Below are positions 7,753 through 16,630 of a stretch of 64,000 nt of DNA, in pieces; the first letter of the stretch is position 1, and every line of letters starts with the position of its first letter. Below the pieces are notes generated by a model, which ran no database searches, was not told the origin of the DNA, and saw nothing but the letters and a program-made list of their open reading frames with translations. The DNA comes from an uncultured Eubacteriaceae bacterium (lineage in GTDB: Bacteria > Bacillota > Clostridia > Peptostreptococcales > Anaerovoracaceae). The stretch spans positions 1 to 64,000 of the forward strand of contig CAIFEY010000006.1 in the NCBI GenBank assembly GCA_903789635.1, given 5' to 3'. Position numbers and translations under genes: made by a program.

Positions 7753-10188
7753 ATGGATATTCAACAAATCATTACGCAGGAGCTGCAGATCCGGCCGGAG
7801 CAGACGCAGGCGGTCATCGGGCTGATCGACGACGGGAATACGATCCCGTTCATCGCGCGTTACCGTAAGGAAGTGACGGGCGGGCTGGACGACGAGGTGC
7901 TGAGAAAGTTCGACCAGCGGCTGCAGTACCTGCGGAACCTGGAGGAGCGTAAGGCGACGGTCCGTGCCTCGATCGAGGAGCAGGGGAAGATGACCGAGGA
8001 GCTGGCGCGTGAGCTCGACCGGGCGGAGACGGCCGTTCAGGTGGAGGACCTCTACCGTCCGTACAAGCCGAAGAGAAGGACCAGGGCCATGATCGCCAGG
8101 GAGAAGGGGCTTGCGCCTTTGGCGGAGTATTTTTTGGCGGCGGAGAACGTCGGCGAGGCGGACCCGCTGAAGGAGGCGGAGAAGTACGTCGACCCGGAAA
8201 AGGACGTGAACGACGTGCAGACTGCGGTTCAGCTCGGCGAGGATATCATCGCGGGAGACTTTTCCGACGATCCTAAGGTCAGGGAGTGGATGCGCGGGAA
8301 TGCGGAGGCGCACGGCGTGGTCATCTCCGAGGCCAAGGATAAGGAGGCCGAGTCCCCGTACGAGAACTACTACGAGTACCAGGAGCCGGTCAAGAAGATT
8401 CCGTCCCACAGGGTCCTCGCGATTAACCGCGGCGAGAAGGAAAAGTTTTTGAAGGTCCAGGTGCAGGCTCCGGAGGACGGGATCGAGCGCTACGAGGAGA
8501 AGACGGTCAGTGCGGTCGGCAGGGAAGCGACGCGCCCGTACGTCCGCGAGGCTGTGGAGGACGCGTACAAGCGCCTGATCGCGCCTTCCGTCGAGACGGA
8601 GATCCGCGGCGAGCTGACGGAGAAGGCCGAGGACGGGGCGATCGAGGTGTTCGGCCAGAACCTGCGCCAGCTTCTGATGCAGCCGCCGATCGCGGGAAAG
8701 ACGGTACTCGGCTGGGACCCTGCGTTCCGTACGGGCTGCAAGCTCGCAGTCGTCGATCCGACCGGAAAGGTTCTGGAGACAAAGGTCATTTTCCCTACCG
8801 CGCCGCAGAATCGCGTCGAGGAGGCCAAGAGGGAGCTCCTCAAGATGGTGAAGCGCTGCCATGTCGATGTGATCTCCCTCGGAAACGGAACGGCGTCGCG
8901 TGAGTCGGAGCAGATCATCGCCGACTTCATCCGCGAGTCCGGCCTGCCGCTGGAATACGCGATCGTGAACGAGGCGGGCGCGAGCGTCTACTCGGCGAGC
9001 GAGGTCGCGACGGAGGAGTTCCCGAACATGAACGTCGGGGAGCGCAGCGCGACCTCGATGGCGAGGAGGCTGCAGGACCCTCTGGCGGAGCTCGTGAAGA
9101 TCGACCCGCGTTCGATCGGCGTCGGCCAGTACCAGCACGACATGAACCAGAAGAAGCTTGGAACCGCGCTGTCCACGGTCGTCGAGGACTGCGTCAACCA
9201 GGTCGGCGTCGACGTGAACACCGCGTCCGCGGCCCTGCTGGAGTACGTCTCCGGCATCAGCAAAACGGTCGCGAAGAACATCGTCGCGTACCGCGAGGAA
9301 AACGGCTCGTTTAAGAACCGCCGTCAGATCCTGAAGGTTCCGAAGCTCGGACCTAAGGCGTTCCAGCAGAGCGCGGGCTTCCTGCGCATCCGCGGGGGCA
9401 GCGAGGTGCTGGACATGACCGCCGTCCACCCGGAGAGCTACAAGCCGGCCAAGGAGCTGCTCGAGCTTCTCGGCTTCACGGAGGAGGACGTGCGCGCGGG
9501 AAAGACGCGCGAGATCAGGAGCCAGGCGCTGAAGGCTTCCGGATACACGGAGGCGCAGCTCGCGGAGAAACTCGGCATCGGCGCATACACGCTGAAGGAC
9601 ATCCTGGACGAGCTCGAGAAGCCGGGCAGGGACCCGCGTGACGAGGTGCAGAAGCCGATCCTGCGCAGCGACGTCCTGAGCATGGAGGACCTGACGCCGG
9701 GCATGCAGCTGAAGGGAACGGTGCGGAACATCGTCGACTTCGGCGCTTTCGTCGACATCGGCGTCCACGAGGACGGCCTGGTGCACGTCTCGGAGATGAG
9801 CGATCACTTCATCAAGCACCCGCTCGAGGTCGTGAAGGTCGGTGACATCGTGACCGTCTGGGTCCTCGGCGTCGACCTGAAGAAGCAGCGCATCTCGCTG
9901 ACGATGAAGAATCCGGAGGCAAAGAAATCGCAGGGCAGGGGAGGAAACTCGTCTGACGGCGGAAGATCGCAGAACGGCAGGTCCGGAGGCCGCCGCGGCG
10001 GCGCGAATGCCGGCGGAAAGGGCGGCAGTCACAGCGGCGGCCGCAATGGAAATCGCGGCGGAAACGGAAACCGGAACGGAAATGGGAACGGCGGCCGCGG
10101 CGGAAACAAGGGCCGCGGGAGCAGACGCCAGCCGGAGAAGCTCGCGGGGCTGGATGACCTGCTGAAGAAGTACGGGAAGCATCATTAG
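7753..10188 (+). CDS. tex: Tex-family RNA-binding transcription accessory protein with RGG-like tail
   Basis: An 811-residue Tex/YhgF-family protein that binds RNA or DNA and supports transcription and RNA turnover in the cytoplasm. Domain order is helical N-terminus, YqgF/RuvC-like domain (about 317-440, starting VLGWDP), helix-hairpin-helix domains (about 490-570), and an S1 domain (about 646-715, with IVDFGAFVDIG). The family is usually about 720-780 residues. Here a tail of about 70 residues (727-795) is almost entirely G, N, R and S with RGG units, then LAGLDDLLKKYG closes the protein. Such tails bind RNA in other proteins; that role here is inference. An AGAAGGAG ribosome site fixes the start. 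Confidence 0.95.
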   Translation: MDIQQIITQELQIRPEQTQAVIGLIDDGNTIPFIARYRKEVTGGLDDEVLRKFDQRLQYLRNLEERKATVRASIEEQGKMTEELARELDRAETAVQVEDLYRPYKPKRRTRAMIAREKGLAPLAEYFLAAENVGEADPLKEAEKYVDPEKDVNDVQTAVQLGEDIIAGDFSDDPKVREWMRGNAEAHGVVISEAKDKEAESPYENYYEYQEPVKKIPSHRVLAINRGEKEKFLKVQVQAPEDGIERYEEKTVSAVGREATRPYVREAVEDAYKRLIAPSVETEIRGELTEKAEDGAIEVFGQNLRQLLMQPPIAGKTVLGWDPAFRTGCKLAVVDPTGKVLETKVIFPTAPQNRVEEAKRELLKMVKRCHVDVISLGNGTASRESEQIIADFIRESGLPLEYAIVNEAGASVYSASEVATEEFPNMNVGERSATSMARRLQDPLAELVKIDPRSIGVGQYQHDMNQKKLGTALSTVVEDCVNQVGVDVNTASAALLEYVSGISKTVAKNIVAYREENGSFKNRRQILKVPKLGPKAFQQSAGFLRIRGGSEVLDMTAVHPESYKPAKELLELLGFTEEDVRAGKTREIRSQALKASGYTEAQLAEKLGIGAYTLKDILDELEKPGRDPRDEVQKPILRSDVLSMEDLTPGMQLKGTVRNIVDFGAFVDIGVHEDGLVHVSEMSDHFIKHPLEVVKVGDIVTVWVLGVDLKKQRISLTMKNPEAKKSQGRGGNSSDGGRSQNGRSGGRRGGANAGGKGGSHSGGRNGNRGGNGNRNGNGNGGRGGNKGRGSRRQPEKLAGLDDLLKKYGKHH

Positions 10189-10574
10189 GCAATTGCAGTG
10201 AGCGTGAAGCGGGAGGCGCCGGCCGCCTGACGGTGTTGGCTGCGGCGGGCGCGGCAGTGAAGCAGCGGGCTGCCGGCGCGGTGTTCGGGTTTCGGGAGCG
10301 CGGGCAGCCGGCCCGTCTGCGTGCCGCGGTGGACGTGGTGAACGATGTGATCGTATTACGGCAATCGTCAAACTATGTGAGACGCGCGGCTGTAAGATAT
10401 TTACATAGAAATTTTCTATAATGCACAAGATGAATGCAAAAATTGGCGATATGAGTTAAACTAGACCATAGAGTCTATAGGTATTAACTGCGTTCAGCCG
10501 CGGGTGCGGGCCGCTGACAATCCGGGGGCGCGGATGCCGCGGAACGGGAACGAAGAAAATGGAGGGAATGAACC
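10189..10574. other. intergenic, no gene seen
   Basis: GC-rich sequence after tex gives way to AT-rich sequence (10350-10490) that likely holds the promoter for the next gene; TATAAT occurs at about 10418-10423. No coding sequence or RNA was recognised. Confidence 0.4.
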
Positions 10575-11729
10575 ATGGAATTAGTTAGGGATTTGCCGGA
10601 AATCTTCGATGAGTTCGGAGAGGCGAGAAGAAATAACTTCCTTACCGTAAAAGAGTACAAGGACAAGGGAATCCCGGTTGTCGGATCCTACTGCACGTAT
10701 TTCCCGCAGGAAATCGCGATGGCAGCAGGTGCGGCGCCGATCTCCCTGTGCTCCATGTCGGACGAGCCGGTATCGGCGGCAGAGAAGGATCTTCCGTCTA
10801 ACCTTTGTCCGCTGATCAAGTCGAGTTACGGCTTTGCCAAGGAAGACAAATGTCCGTACTTCCACTTCTCCGATGTCGTTGTCGGCGAGACGACCTGCGA
10901 CGGAAAGAAGAAGATGTACGAGCTGATGGGAAAATTCAAGAACATGTACATCATGCAGCTCCCGCAGGCACAGGACGACGATTCCCGCGCACTCTGGAAG
11001 AAGGAAGTTGCGAAGATGAGGGACTACCTGCAGGACTTCCTCGGCACGGAGATCACGGACGAGAAGCTTGAAGAGGCGATCCACCTGAAGAACGGCGAGC
11101 GCGAGGCGATGAGAAAGTTCTCCGAGCTGATGACCGCGGACCCGGCCCCGATGACGGGACTCGAGCTGTTCCAGGCTGTCTACGGAAGCACCTTTAAGTT
11201 TGACAAAAACGTCCTGATTAAGGACTTGGACGACCTGCGGGCCAAGGTTGAAGAGGAAGCAAAGAACGGCAGAAACATCGGAAAGCGCCCTCGCGTCGTC
11301 ATCACGGGATGCCCGATGGGCGGCGACACGCTGAAGGTCGTCAAGGCTGTGGAAGACAACGGCGGCGTCGTCGTTGCGTTCGAGAACTGCTCGGGCTACA
11401 AGAACTTTGACCGCCTGGTCGAGGAGAACACCGGCGACCCGATCGGCGCAATCGCTGACCGTTACCTGCAGATCGGCTGCTCCGTCATGACTCCGAACGA
11501 CAACCGCCTGGAGTTGCTCGGCCGCCTGATCGACCAGTACCACGCAGACGGCGTCATCGACATGGAGCTGTCCGCCTGCCACACCTACGCGATCGAGACC
11601 GCGACAATCAGAGACTTCTGCAACAACGAGAAGGACCTGCCGTACCTCAGCATCGAGACCGACTACTCCAAGGCGGACATCGGCCAGCTGAACACAAGAA
11701 TTACCGCTTTCCTCGAGATGTTGATGTAA
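10575..11729 (+). CDS. 2-hydroxyacyl-CoA dehydratase D-type / double-cubane cluster protein
   Basis: A 384-residue member of the HgdB/FldC/YjiM superfamily, which holds iron-sulfur clusters for difficult reductions. Cysteines sit at SYCTYF, SLCSM, NLCPL, DKCPYF, TTCDG, TGCPMGG, ENCSG, IGCSV and SACHTY. The motif set, with KSSYGFAKEDKCPYF and a VITGCPMGGDTLKV Rossmann strand, resembles the stand-alone YjiM / double-cubane proteins more than heterodimeric acyl-CoA dehydratases. No partner subunit and no ATP-dependent activator (YjiL/HgdC type) lies next to it, although family members usually have one nearby. A strong terminator follows. The substrate is unknown. Confidence 0.85.
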   Translation: MELVRDLPEIFDEFGEARRNNFLTVKEYKDKGIPVVGSYCTYFPQEIAMAAGAAPISLCSMSDEPVSAAEKDLPSNLCPLIKSSYGFAKEDKCPYFHFSDVVVGETTCDGKKKMYELMGKFKNMYIMQLPQAQDDDSRALWKKEVAKMRDYLQDFLGTEITDEKLEEAIHLKNGEREAMRKFSELMTADPAPMTGLELFQAVYGSTFKFDKNVLIKDLDDLRAKVEEEAKNGRNIGKRPRVVITGCPMGGDTLKVVKAVEDNGGVVVAFENCSGYKNFDRLVEENTGDPIGAIADRYLQIGCSVMTPNDNRLELLGRLIDQYHADGVIDMELSACHTYAIETATIRDFCNNEKDLPYLSIETDYSKADIGQLNTRITAFLEMLM

Positions 11730-11790
11730 TTTAATCGAATTTGTTTTATAATGGATAGTATCGTGGGGCCACGGCCGCGCGAGGAGAAAT

Positions 11791-11821
11791 AAAAGGGCTG
11801 TGAAAAATTCACAGCCCTTTT
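11791..11821. terminator. bidirectional terminator
   Basis: AAAAGGGCTGTGAA and TTCACAGCCCTTTT are perfect arms around a three-base loop, between two converging genes. The same GGGCTGTGAAAA stem recurs at 14602 and 58282. Confidence 0.9.
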
Positions 11822-11848
11822 GTAGTGTGGTTTTTGTCCTGCGGGGCG

Positions 11849-12748
11849 CTACTCGTCCAGGAAGGCGAGGATGTCGGAGATGACGTGGTCGTTGCCGGCC
11901 TCGTGCAGGATCTCGTGGCGCATGTCCGGGTAGATCTTCACGCGGACGTCGCGGACGCCGAGTTTGCGGTACATCTTGCCGAGCTCGATCGGGCCCTTGC
12001 CGTAGTTGCCGACCGGGTCGTCGATGCCGGAGACGATCAGCAGGGATTCGCGCTCGGAGATGCGTGACAGGCGGGGCTTCTTGTAGAGCTCGTTGAGGCC
12101 GCGCATGAACTCGCGGTACATGCCGCAGGTGTTGCGGACGCCGCAGTACGGGTCGTTGATGTAGGCCTTTACGTTGTCCTCGTTGTAGGAGAGCCAGTCG
12201 AACGGCGTCTTGGGGTTGACGATCTTCTTCTGGTAGCCGCCGACGGCGAGTTTGGTGATGAGCTTGGACGGCTTCTCCCAGTTGTGACCGTTCGTGGTGA
12301 CGGCGGAGATCAGGTTTCCCAGCGCGTATGTGCCGCGGGCCGGTCCGTTTGAGCCCATGATAATGGCTTTGTCTGCCGTCTCCGGGAAGTGCTCGAGGTA
12401 GGCCTGGATGACGAAGGAACCCATCGAATGGCCGAACAGGTATACAGGGATCCCGCCGACGCTGCATTCCGTGACCTTGCGGTGCATCGCCTTCAGCGTC
12501 ATTTTCCAGGCGTATTTAGGCCAGATCTCCTGCTTGTCCGCAACCTCCGCGTTCTCGCCCTGCCCGAAATGGTCGAAAAAGTACACGTAATACCCGTGCT
12601 CGTTCAGCACGCGGCAAAAATCATCGTAACGCCTCGCGTACTCGTCCATGCCGGTGATCGCGACGACGAACGCCTTCGGTGATTCCACGGGCCAGCTCCA
12701 CCCCTTCAGTGTGTATCGCTGATTCACCGGTACCTCAAATTTAGCCAT
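11849..12748 (-). CDS. alpha/beta hydrolase, lysophospholipase/monoacylglycerol lipase-like
   Basis: A 299-residue serine hydrolase of the Hydrolase_4 family, cytoplasmic (no signal peptide). The nucleophile elbow GHSMGS lies near residue 108. The likely acid is in SGIDDPVG near 243 and the histidine in DMRHEILHE near 280, and FDHFGQGEN supplies the oxyanion region. The arrangement matches PldB/monoglyceride-lipase relatives that cut acyl groups from lysophospholipids or monoacylglycerols. The substrate here is inferred. It converges on the double-cubane gene through a shared terminator and shows no operon partner. AGGGGAGG provides the ribosome site. Confidence 0.88.
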   Translation of the reverse strand: MAKFEVPVNQRYTLKGWSWPVESPKAFVVAITGMDEYARRYDDFCRVLNEHGYYVYFFDHFGQGENAEVADKQEIWPKYAWKMTLKAMHRKVTECSVGGIPVYLFGHSMGSFVIQAYLEHFPETADKAIIMGSNGPARGTYALGNLISAVTTNGHNWEKPSKLITKLAVGGYQKKIVNPKTPFDWLSYNEDNVKAYINDPYCGVRNTCGMYREFMRGLNELYKKPRLSRISERESLLIVSGIDDPVGNYGKGPIELGKMYRKLGVRDVRVKIYPDMRHEILHEAGNDHVISDILAFLDE

Positions 12749-13128
12749 TGGCAGTTCCTCCCCTCAGTAATGTGATCGTCTTATTTTACCATTTTTGTAA
12801 ATCCATTGGCAACAGTATCCCGGGGGAAGGTTCTGAATATTGCCGCCCCGTGACAAAATCCACCCGCCCCGCACACAACCGCCCCTGCCGCCCAACCGTA
12901 CGCTCTGGCCCGGCAGCCCGCAGCCCTGCCCACCTCCGACACACCGTACGCCCCAGCCCCGCTGCCGGCAGCCCGGCCGCACCACCCGCGCCCGCCGCAG
13001 CCACCACCGTCAGGCGGCCGGCGCGCCCCGCCCACCGCCCCCACATCCTGATCAGCACAAACCCATAGCGCCCGCACACCCATTATGCTAAAATTAAGAA
13101 AACAGGCAAAAACTGACAGGAGGCTAAT
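12749..13128. other. GC-rich intergenic spacer between divergent genes
   Basis: After a short AT-rich strip next to the hydrolase start, about 230 bases are extremely C-rich on the plus strand with many CCGCCC and GCCGC units. The last 40 bases are AT-rich and carry the Ldh ribosome site. No gene or RNA is supported. Confidence 0.5.
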
Positions 13129-14274
13129 ATGGCATACGAATTCGATGAAAACGGGGTCATTGACAATGAGACCAGGCCGTTCGTCCCTTGGGAGACGGTG
13201 AACAACTTTATGATCGACACGTTCAAGAAGGTCGGCGTCCCGGAGGAGGATGCGAAGATCTGCGCGGATGTCCTGCTCGAGAGCGACCGCAGGGGAGTGG
13301 AGAGCCACGGCTGCAACCGCTTCAAGCCGATCTACATCGACCGCATCGACGCGGGAATCCTGAATCCGGTGACGGAGCTGGAGATCGTGAAGGACACACC
13401 GACGACGGTCGTCGCGGACGCGCACGACGGCATGGGCATGGTCGCCTCCTATAAGGTGATGGAGATGCTCCTCGACAAAGCCGAGAAGTACGGCCTCGCG
13501 ATGGGCGCGATCAGAAATTCCTCGCACTACGGCATCGCGGGATACTGGACGACGATGGCGACGGACCGGGGCATGATCGGCCTGACCGGCACCAACGCGC
13601 GCCCGTCCATCGCCCCGACGTTCGGCGTCGACAACATGATGGGCACCAACCCGCTGACCTTCTCCTTCCCGACGGACGAGGGCTTCCCGTTCATCATCGA
13701 CTGCGCGACCTCGATCACACAGCGCGGAAAGATTGAGTTCTTCGCGCGCAACGGCATGGACACGCCGTCCGGCATGGTCATCGGACGCGACGGTTCGGCG
13801 ATGACGGACAGCGAGGAGATCCTGACCGCGCTGACGCAGGGGGAGGCAGCGCTGGCACCGCTCGGCGGAATCGGCGAGGCCCTCGCAGGCTACAAAGGCT
13901 ACGGTTACGCCGCCGTCGTCGAGATCCTCAGCGCCGCACTCGCGGACGGGCTGTTCATGAAGGACCTGACGAACAAGAACCCGGACGGCTCCAAGCGCCC
14001 ATACCACCTCGGCCACTTCTTCCTGGTCATCAACCCGGAGTTCTTCAGCGGCGAGGAGGTCTTCCGCAAGAAGGCCGGCGACATCCTCCGCGGCCTCAGA
14101 AATTCAACGGTCGCGCCGGGCGAGACGCGCATCTTCACGCCGGGCGAGAAGGCCCACCTGATCTGGGAGTACAGAAAGGACCGAGGCGTTCCGGTCGGCG
14201 AGTCCGTCCAGAAAGAGTTCGTCGAGCTCAGGGACCGCTTCAACCTGCCGTACCACTTCGGCTTTGAGGACTAG
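13129..14274 (+). CDS. Ldh-family NAD(P)-dependent 2-hydroxyacid dehydrogenase
   Basis: A 381-residue member of the malate/L-lactate/ureidoglycolate dehydrogenase family (not the classical Rossmann LDH). ESDRRGVESHG near residue 50 and the catalytic-region SSHYGIAGYW near residue 132 are family signatures, and GTNPLTFSFP near 180 lines the cofactor pocket. It probably oxidises or reduces a small 2-hydroxy/2-oxo acid with NAD(P) in the cytoplasm; the substrate cannot be assigned. AGGAGG ten bases ahead fixes the start. It appears monocistronic. Confidence 0.9.
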   Translation: MAYEFDENGVIDNETRPFVPWETVNNFMIDTFKKVGVPEEDAKICADVLLESDRRGVESHGCNRFKPIYIDRIDAGILNPVTELEIVKDTPTTVVADAHDGMGMVASYKVMEMLLDKAEKYGLAMGAIRNSSHYGIAGYWTTMATDRGMIGLTGTNARPSIAPTFGVDNMMGTNPLTFSFPTDEGFPFIIDCATSITQRGKIEFFARNGMDTPSGMVIGRDGSAMTDSEEILTALTQGEAALAPLGGIGEALAGYKGYGYAAVVEILSAALADGLFMKDLTNKNPDGSKRPYHLGHFFLVINPEFFSGEEVFRKKAGDILRGLRNSTVAPGETRIFTPGEKAHLIWEYRKDRGVPVGESVQKEFVELRDRFNLPYHFGFED

Positions 14275-14601
14275 CGACGCCATACTGAAATTTCAAATGG
14301 AAAATGGATTGGGCTGTGAATTGACGCGGCCCATTTTCCATGCGCTGGAAATATGACGTCGAACACGCTATCTCTGCGCCGCAATGAAATGGTCCGCGAG
14401 CGGCCCTGATGTGATCTTGATGTCCCCGGTAAGTGTCCGCGGCGATGAATAAGCGCTCAAATTGAATGTACATTTGTGCAAGATGTCGAAAATCAAGTCT
14501 CCATTGGGTCGCTGCGGACAATGTTTTGCCTGAAAAGGCCGAGAAAAGCAGCTGAATTCCCTGTCTCATCATTTCGCCAAAAACGAACAAAAACAGAATG
14601 A
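14275..14601. other. intergenic region with weak likeness to a repeat family
   Basis: About 330 bases of mixed composition, unlike the GC-rich gaps elsewhere. GGGCTGTGAA near 14312 and CCATGCGCTGGAA near 14337 resemble the sequence at 58283-58333. No gene is supported. Confidence 0.3.
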
Positions 14602-14636
14602 GGGCTGTGAAAAATGCTTCTGCATTTTCACAGCCC
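14602..14636. terminator. bidirectional terminator, GGGCTGTGAAAA family
   Basis: GGGCTGTGAAAAATGC pairs with GCATTTTCACAGCCC across a four-base loop. It is 65 bases past the end of the minus-strand cell-wall protein. Confidence 0.85.
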
Positions 14637-14700
14637 CATTGTTAACCCAGATCCCCGTGTTGATCTTCGTCAGTTTATTTTTCTTGCCGCCAGTCTTGGC

Positions 14701-16227
14701 TTAGTCCTCATCCACCAGGTCGTTCTCGATGCTGCCGTAGTAGCGGTAGACGGCGGTGTAGCCGTGCGGGAACTTGCTGGTCGGGCGGATGTTGACCTCC
14801 TCGCCGCTGGAGTCGCCGGACTTGCCGTCGTAGTCGTAGTGGGCGCCGACGTCCTGCTTGTCTCCGTCGTAGATCTCGATGTGGTAGGACGGGTTGACGA
14901 GGATGTCGCCGCGCTTGAGTTTGCTGACGGAAGGCTTCTTGCCGTTGGCGGTGACGCGCTTCCAGCCGTTCGCGAGCATCAGGGTGACGACGCCGCTGAC
15001 GACCGGCGGATGCTGGCTCGCCCTGACGTACGCGCTGCCCATGCCGCTGTGTGCGAGCGCCGCGTTGACGAACGTCGCGCAGTCGTAGTCCAGGCTCGCG
15101 CCTTTGACGAGGAACGGGTCGTAGCGGTCGTTGACCCTGCCGACGGTGACGCCCATGCTGTAGCCGAAGCGGTAGTCATTGGCGATGTCCTCCGCCCAGC
15201 GGACCATGGCCTCGACGCCGGTGCCCTCGTACGGGATCTTGTCGACGATGTAGAGGTTGACGGTGCTGAATTCGTTGACTTTCCTGCCCGACTTGGTGTA
15301 CTGCTTCAGCACGTCGGTGAAGCTGTGGCCGGCGTAATTCTTCTTCAGCTTGGAGCTGGAGAAGAAGTCTGTGCGCTTGATGTGGCCGGTCAGTCCGGCG
15401 TCGTCCAGTGCCTGCTCCGCGTCGGCTCTCTTCATGCCGACAACGTTCGGAACCTTTACTTTCTTATATCCTGTGACGGTGATCGTCGCCTCGCCGGTTA
15501 CGCCGTTGTGTGCGATCGCGTAGATCTTGGCGGTGCCCTTCTTTTTGGCCGTCACCTTTCCGGACGAGCTTACCTTGGCGATGCTCGTGTCGGCGGAATA
15601 CCAGCGAATCGGCGTGTTCTCCGACAGTGTGCCGTCGGCAGTCGCCGTCAGTTTGACGGTGTGGCGGATGTAGAGCTTGGCCGAGTCCTGGGACAGGGTG
15701 ACCTTTGTCGCATTATCGGTGTCGCTTGCGGTCGAGCAGCTGACCGGATAGGAATATGCGGAATGCTTGCTTCCCTTGAAGGCGCGGACCTTCAGGTAGA
15801 CGACCTTGCCCTGGTCTGCGTTTACCTCGGCGGACGTGGTTTTGTAGTTGCCGCCGCTTCTCTTGTAGCCGGAATCCTGCTTGTCGGAGACGTACACGCG
15901 GTAGTAGGACGCGCCGGAAGCGGACTCCCAGGTCAGCTTGATCGTGCGCTGCACCGGAGCCGTCGGATCGGTGACTGTGGTCGGGTCCGTCGTCGTGGTC
16001 GGATCGGTGACCGTCGTCGGATCGGTCGACGGGGTCTGCAGCGGCTCGAGCGTCGCCTGCACCAGCTCGACGTCAGCCGGCTTGGATGCCGCGGTCGCCG
16101 TGCTCGGCGCGAGCAGCGTGACCCCGGAAGCCGCGACCAGACCGCTCAGCGTGAGTGCGGCAGCCTTGCGGAGCCCTGTACGGCCGCGATGGCCGGATGG
16201 AGAAGTAGCGTCCGTGAAATTGATCAT
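14701..16227 (-). CDS. secreted Fn3/Big2/PASTA cell-wall protein with NlpC/P60-CHAP-like domain
   Basis: A 508-residue exported protein. A long signal peptide (about 1-50, ending in an Ala-rich SGVTLLAPSTATAA) is followed by a TDPTTVTDP linker with tandem repeats, a fibronectin-III-like domain (about 90-165), a bacterial Ig-like Big2 domain (about 176-253), a PASTA domain starting VPNVVGM (about 256-329) and a C-terminal cysteine hydrolase-like domain. That last domain has DYDCATFVNAAL near 378-389 and SYHIEIYDG around 450, giving the Cys/His pair of NlpC/P60-CHAP peptidoglycan amidases. PASTA and Big2 bind the cell wall. The gene stands alone. Enzyme activity is inferred; no catalytic test is possible by eye. 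Confidence 0.8.
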   Translation of the reverse strand: MINFTDATSPSGHRGRTGLRKAAALTLSGLVAASGVTLLAPSTATAASKPADVELVQATLEPLQTPSTDPTTVTDPTTTTDPTTVTDPTAPVQRTIKLTWESASGASYYRVYVSDKQDSGYKRSGGNYKTTSAEVNADQGKVVYLKVRAFKGSKHSAYSYPVSCSTASDTDNATKVTLSQDSAKLYIRHTVKLTATADGTLSENTPIRWYSADTSIAKVSSSGKVTAKKKGTAKIYAIAHNGVTGEATITVTGYKKVKVPNVVGMKRADAEQALDDAGLTGHIKRTDFFSSSKLKKNYAGHSFTDVLKQYTKSGRKVNEFSTVNLYIVDKIPYEGTGVEAMVRWAEDIANDYRFGYSMGVTVGRVNDRYDPFLVKGASLDYDCATFVNAALAHSGMGSAYVRASQHPPVVSGVVTLMLANGWKRVTANGKKPSVSKLKRGDILVNPSYHIEIYDGDKQDVGAHYDYDGKSGDSSGEEVNIRPTSKFPHGYTAVYRYYGSIENDLVDED

Positions 16228-16360
16228 AATTTACCCCCTAAGTTATGTTCTCGTCAAAATAATCCATCGCAAGGGCAAAAAATAGCATTGCTGTTTGTTT
16301 TTGCCAATTTGCCCACATTGTATCACACAAATTTTGCCGTGTGAAGGAATTACAAGAAAT

Positions 16361-16391
16361 CGTTAAGATTTGCTAAAGATTTAAGATTTGC
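16361..16391. repeat. direct repeat upstream of the cell-wall protein gene
   Basis: TTAAGATTTGC occurs twice 18 bases apart in the short AT-rich strip ahead of the minus-strand gene. It may be a regulator site; no protein can be named. Confidence 0.35.
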
Positions 16392-16448
16392 GGCTGGGCG
16401 AAGCGGTCTCGCGCGCGGGGGATGCGGGGGTGCTTTATTAATAATGAA

Positions 16449-16511
16449 GAGATGCGTTTTCGAAATGCGGGACTGTGTTTTTCAAATGAGGAGATGTGTT
16501 TTCAAAATGCG
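16449..16511. repeat. 21-bp tandem repeat, three copies
   Basis: Copies begin at 16449, 16470 and 16491 with consensus GRGATGYGTTTTCRAAATGCG. The unit is a multiple of three, so a short plus-strand frame (16422-16634) translates to a seven-residue repeat, but there is no other sign that it is a gene. Confidence 0.7.
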
Positions 16512-16630
16512 GCCGGGCGGTCGGCGCGTGGATTTTGGCGGCGCAATGCAGAAATTTGTTGTAAAACGATGAAATACTGCGCGCGATTATGTTATGATTG
16601 TATAATCAGATTCGAAAAGAGGAGGGCGCA

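Noticed and set aside
7732-10428. 898-residue minus-strand frame opposite tex
   Set aside because: A GC-rich shadow: Arg/Leu/Asp-rich composition, no domain, no ribosome site, and tex on the plus strand is a clear gene.
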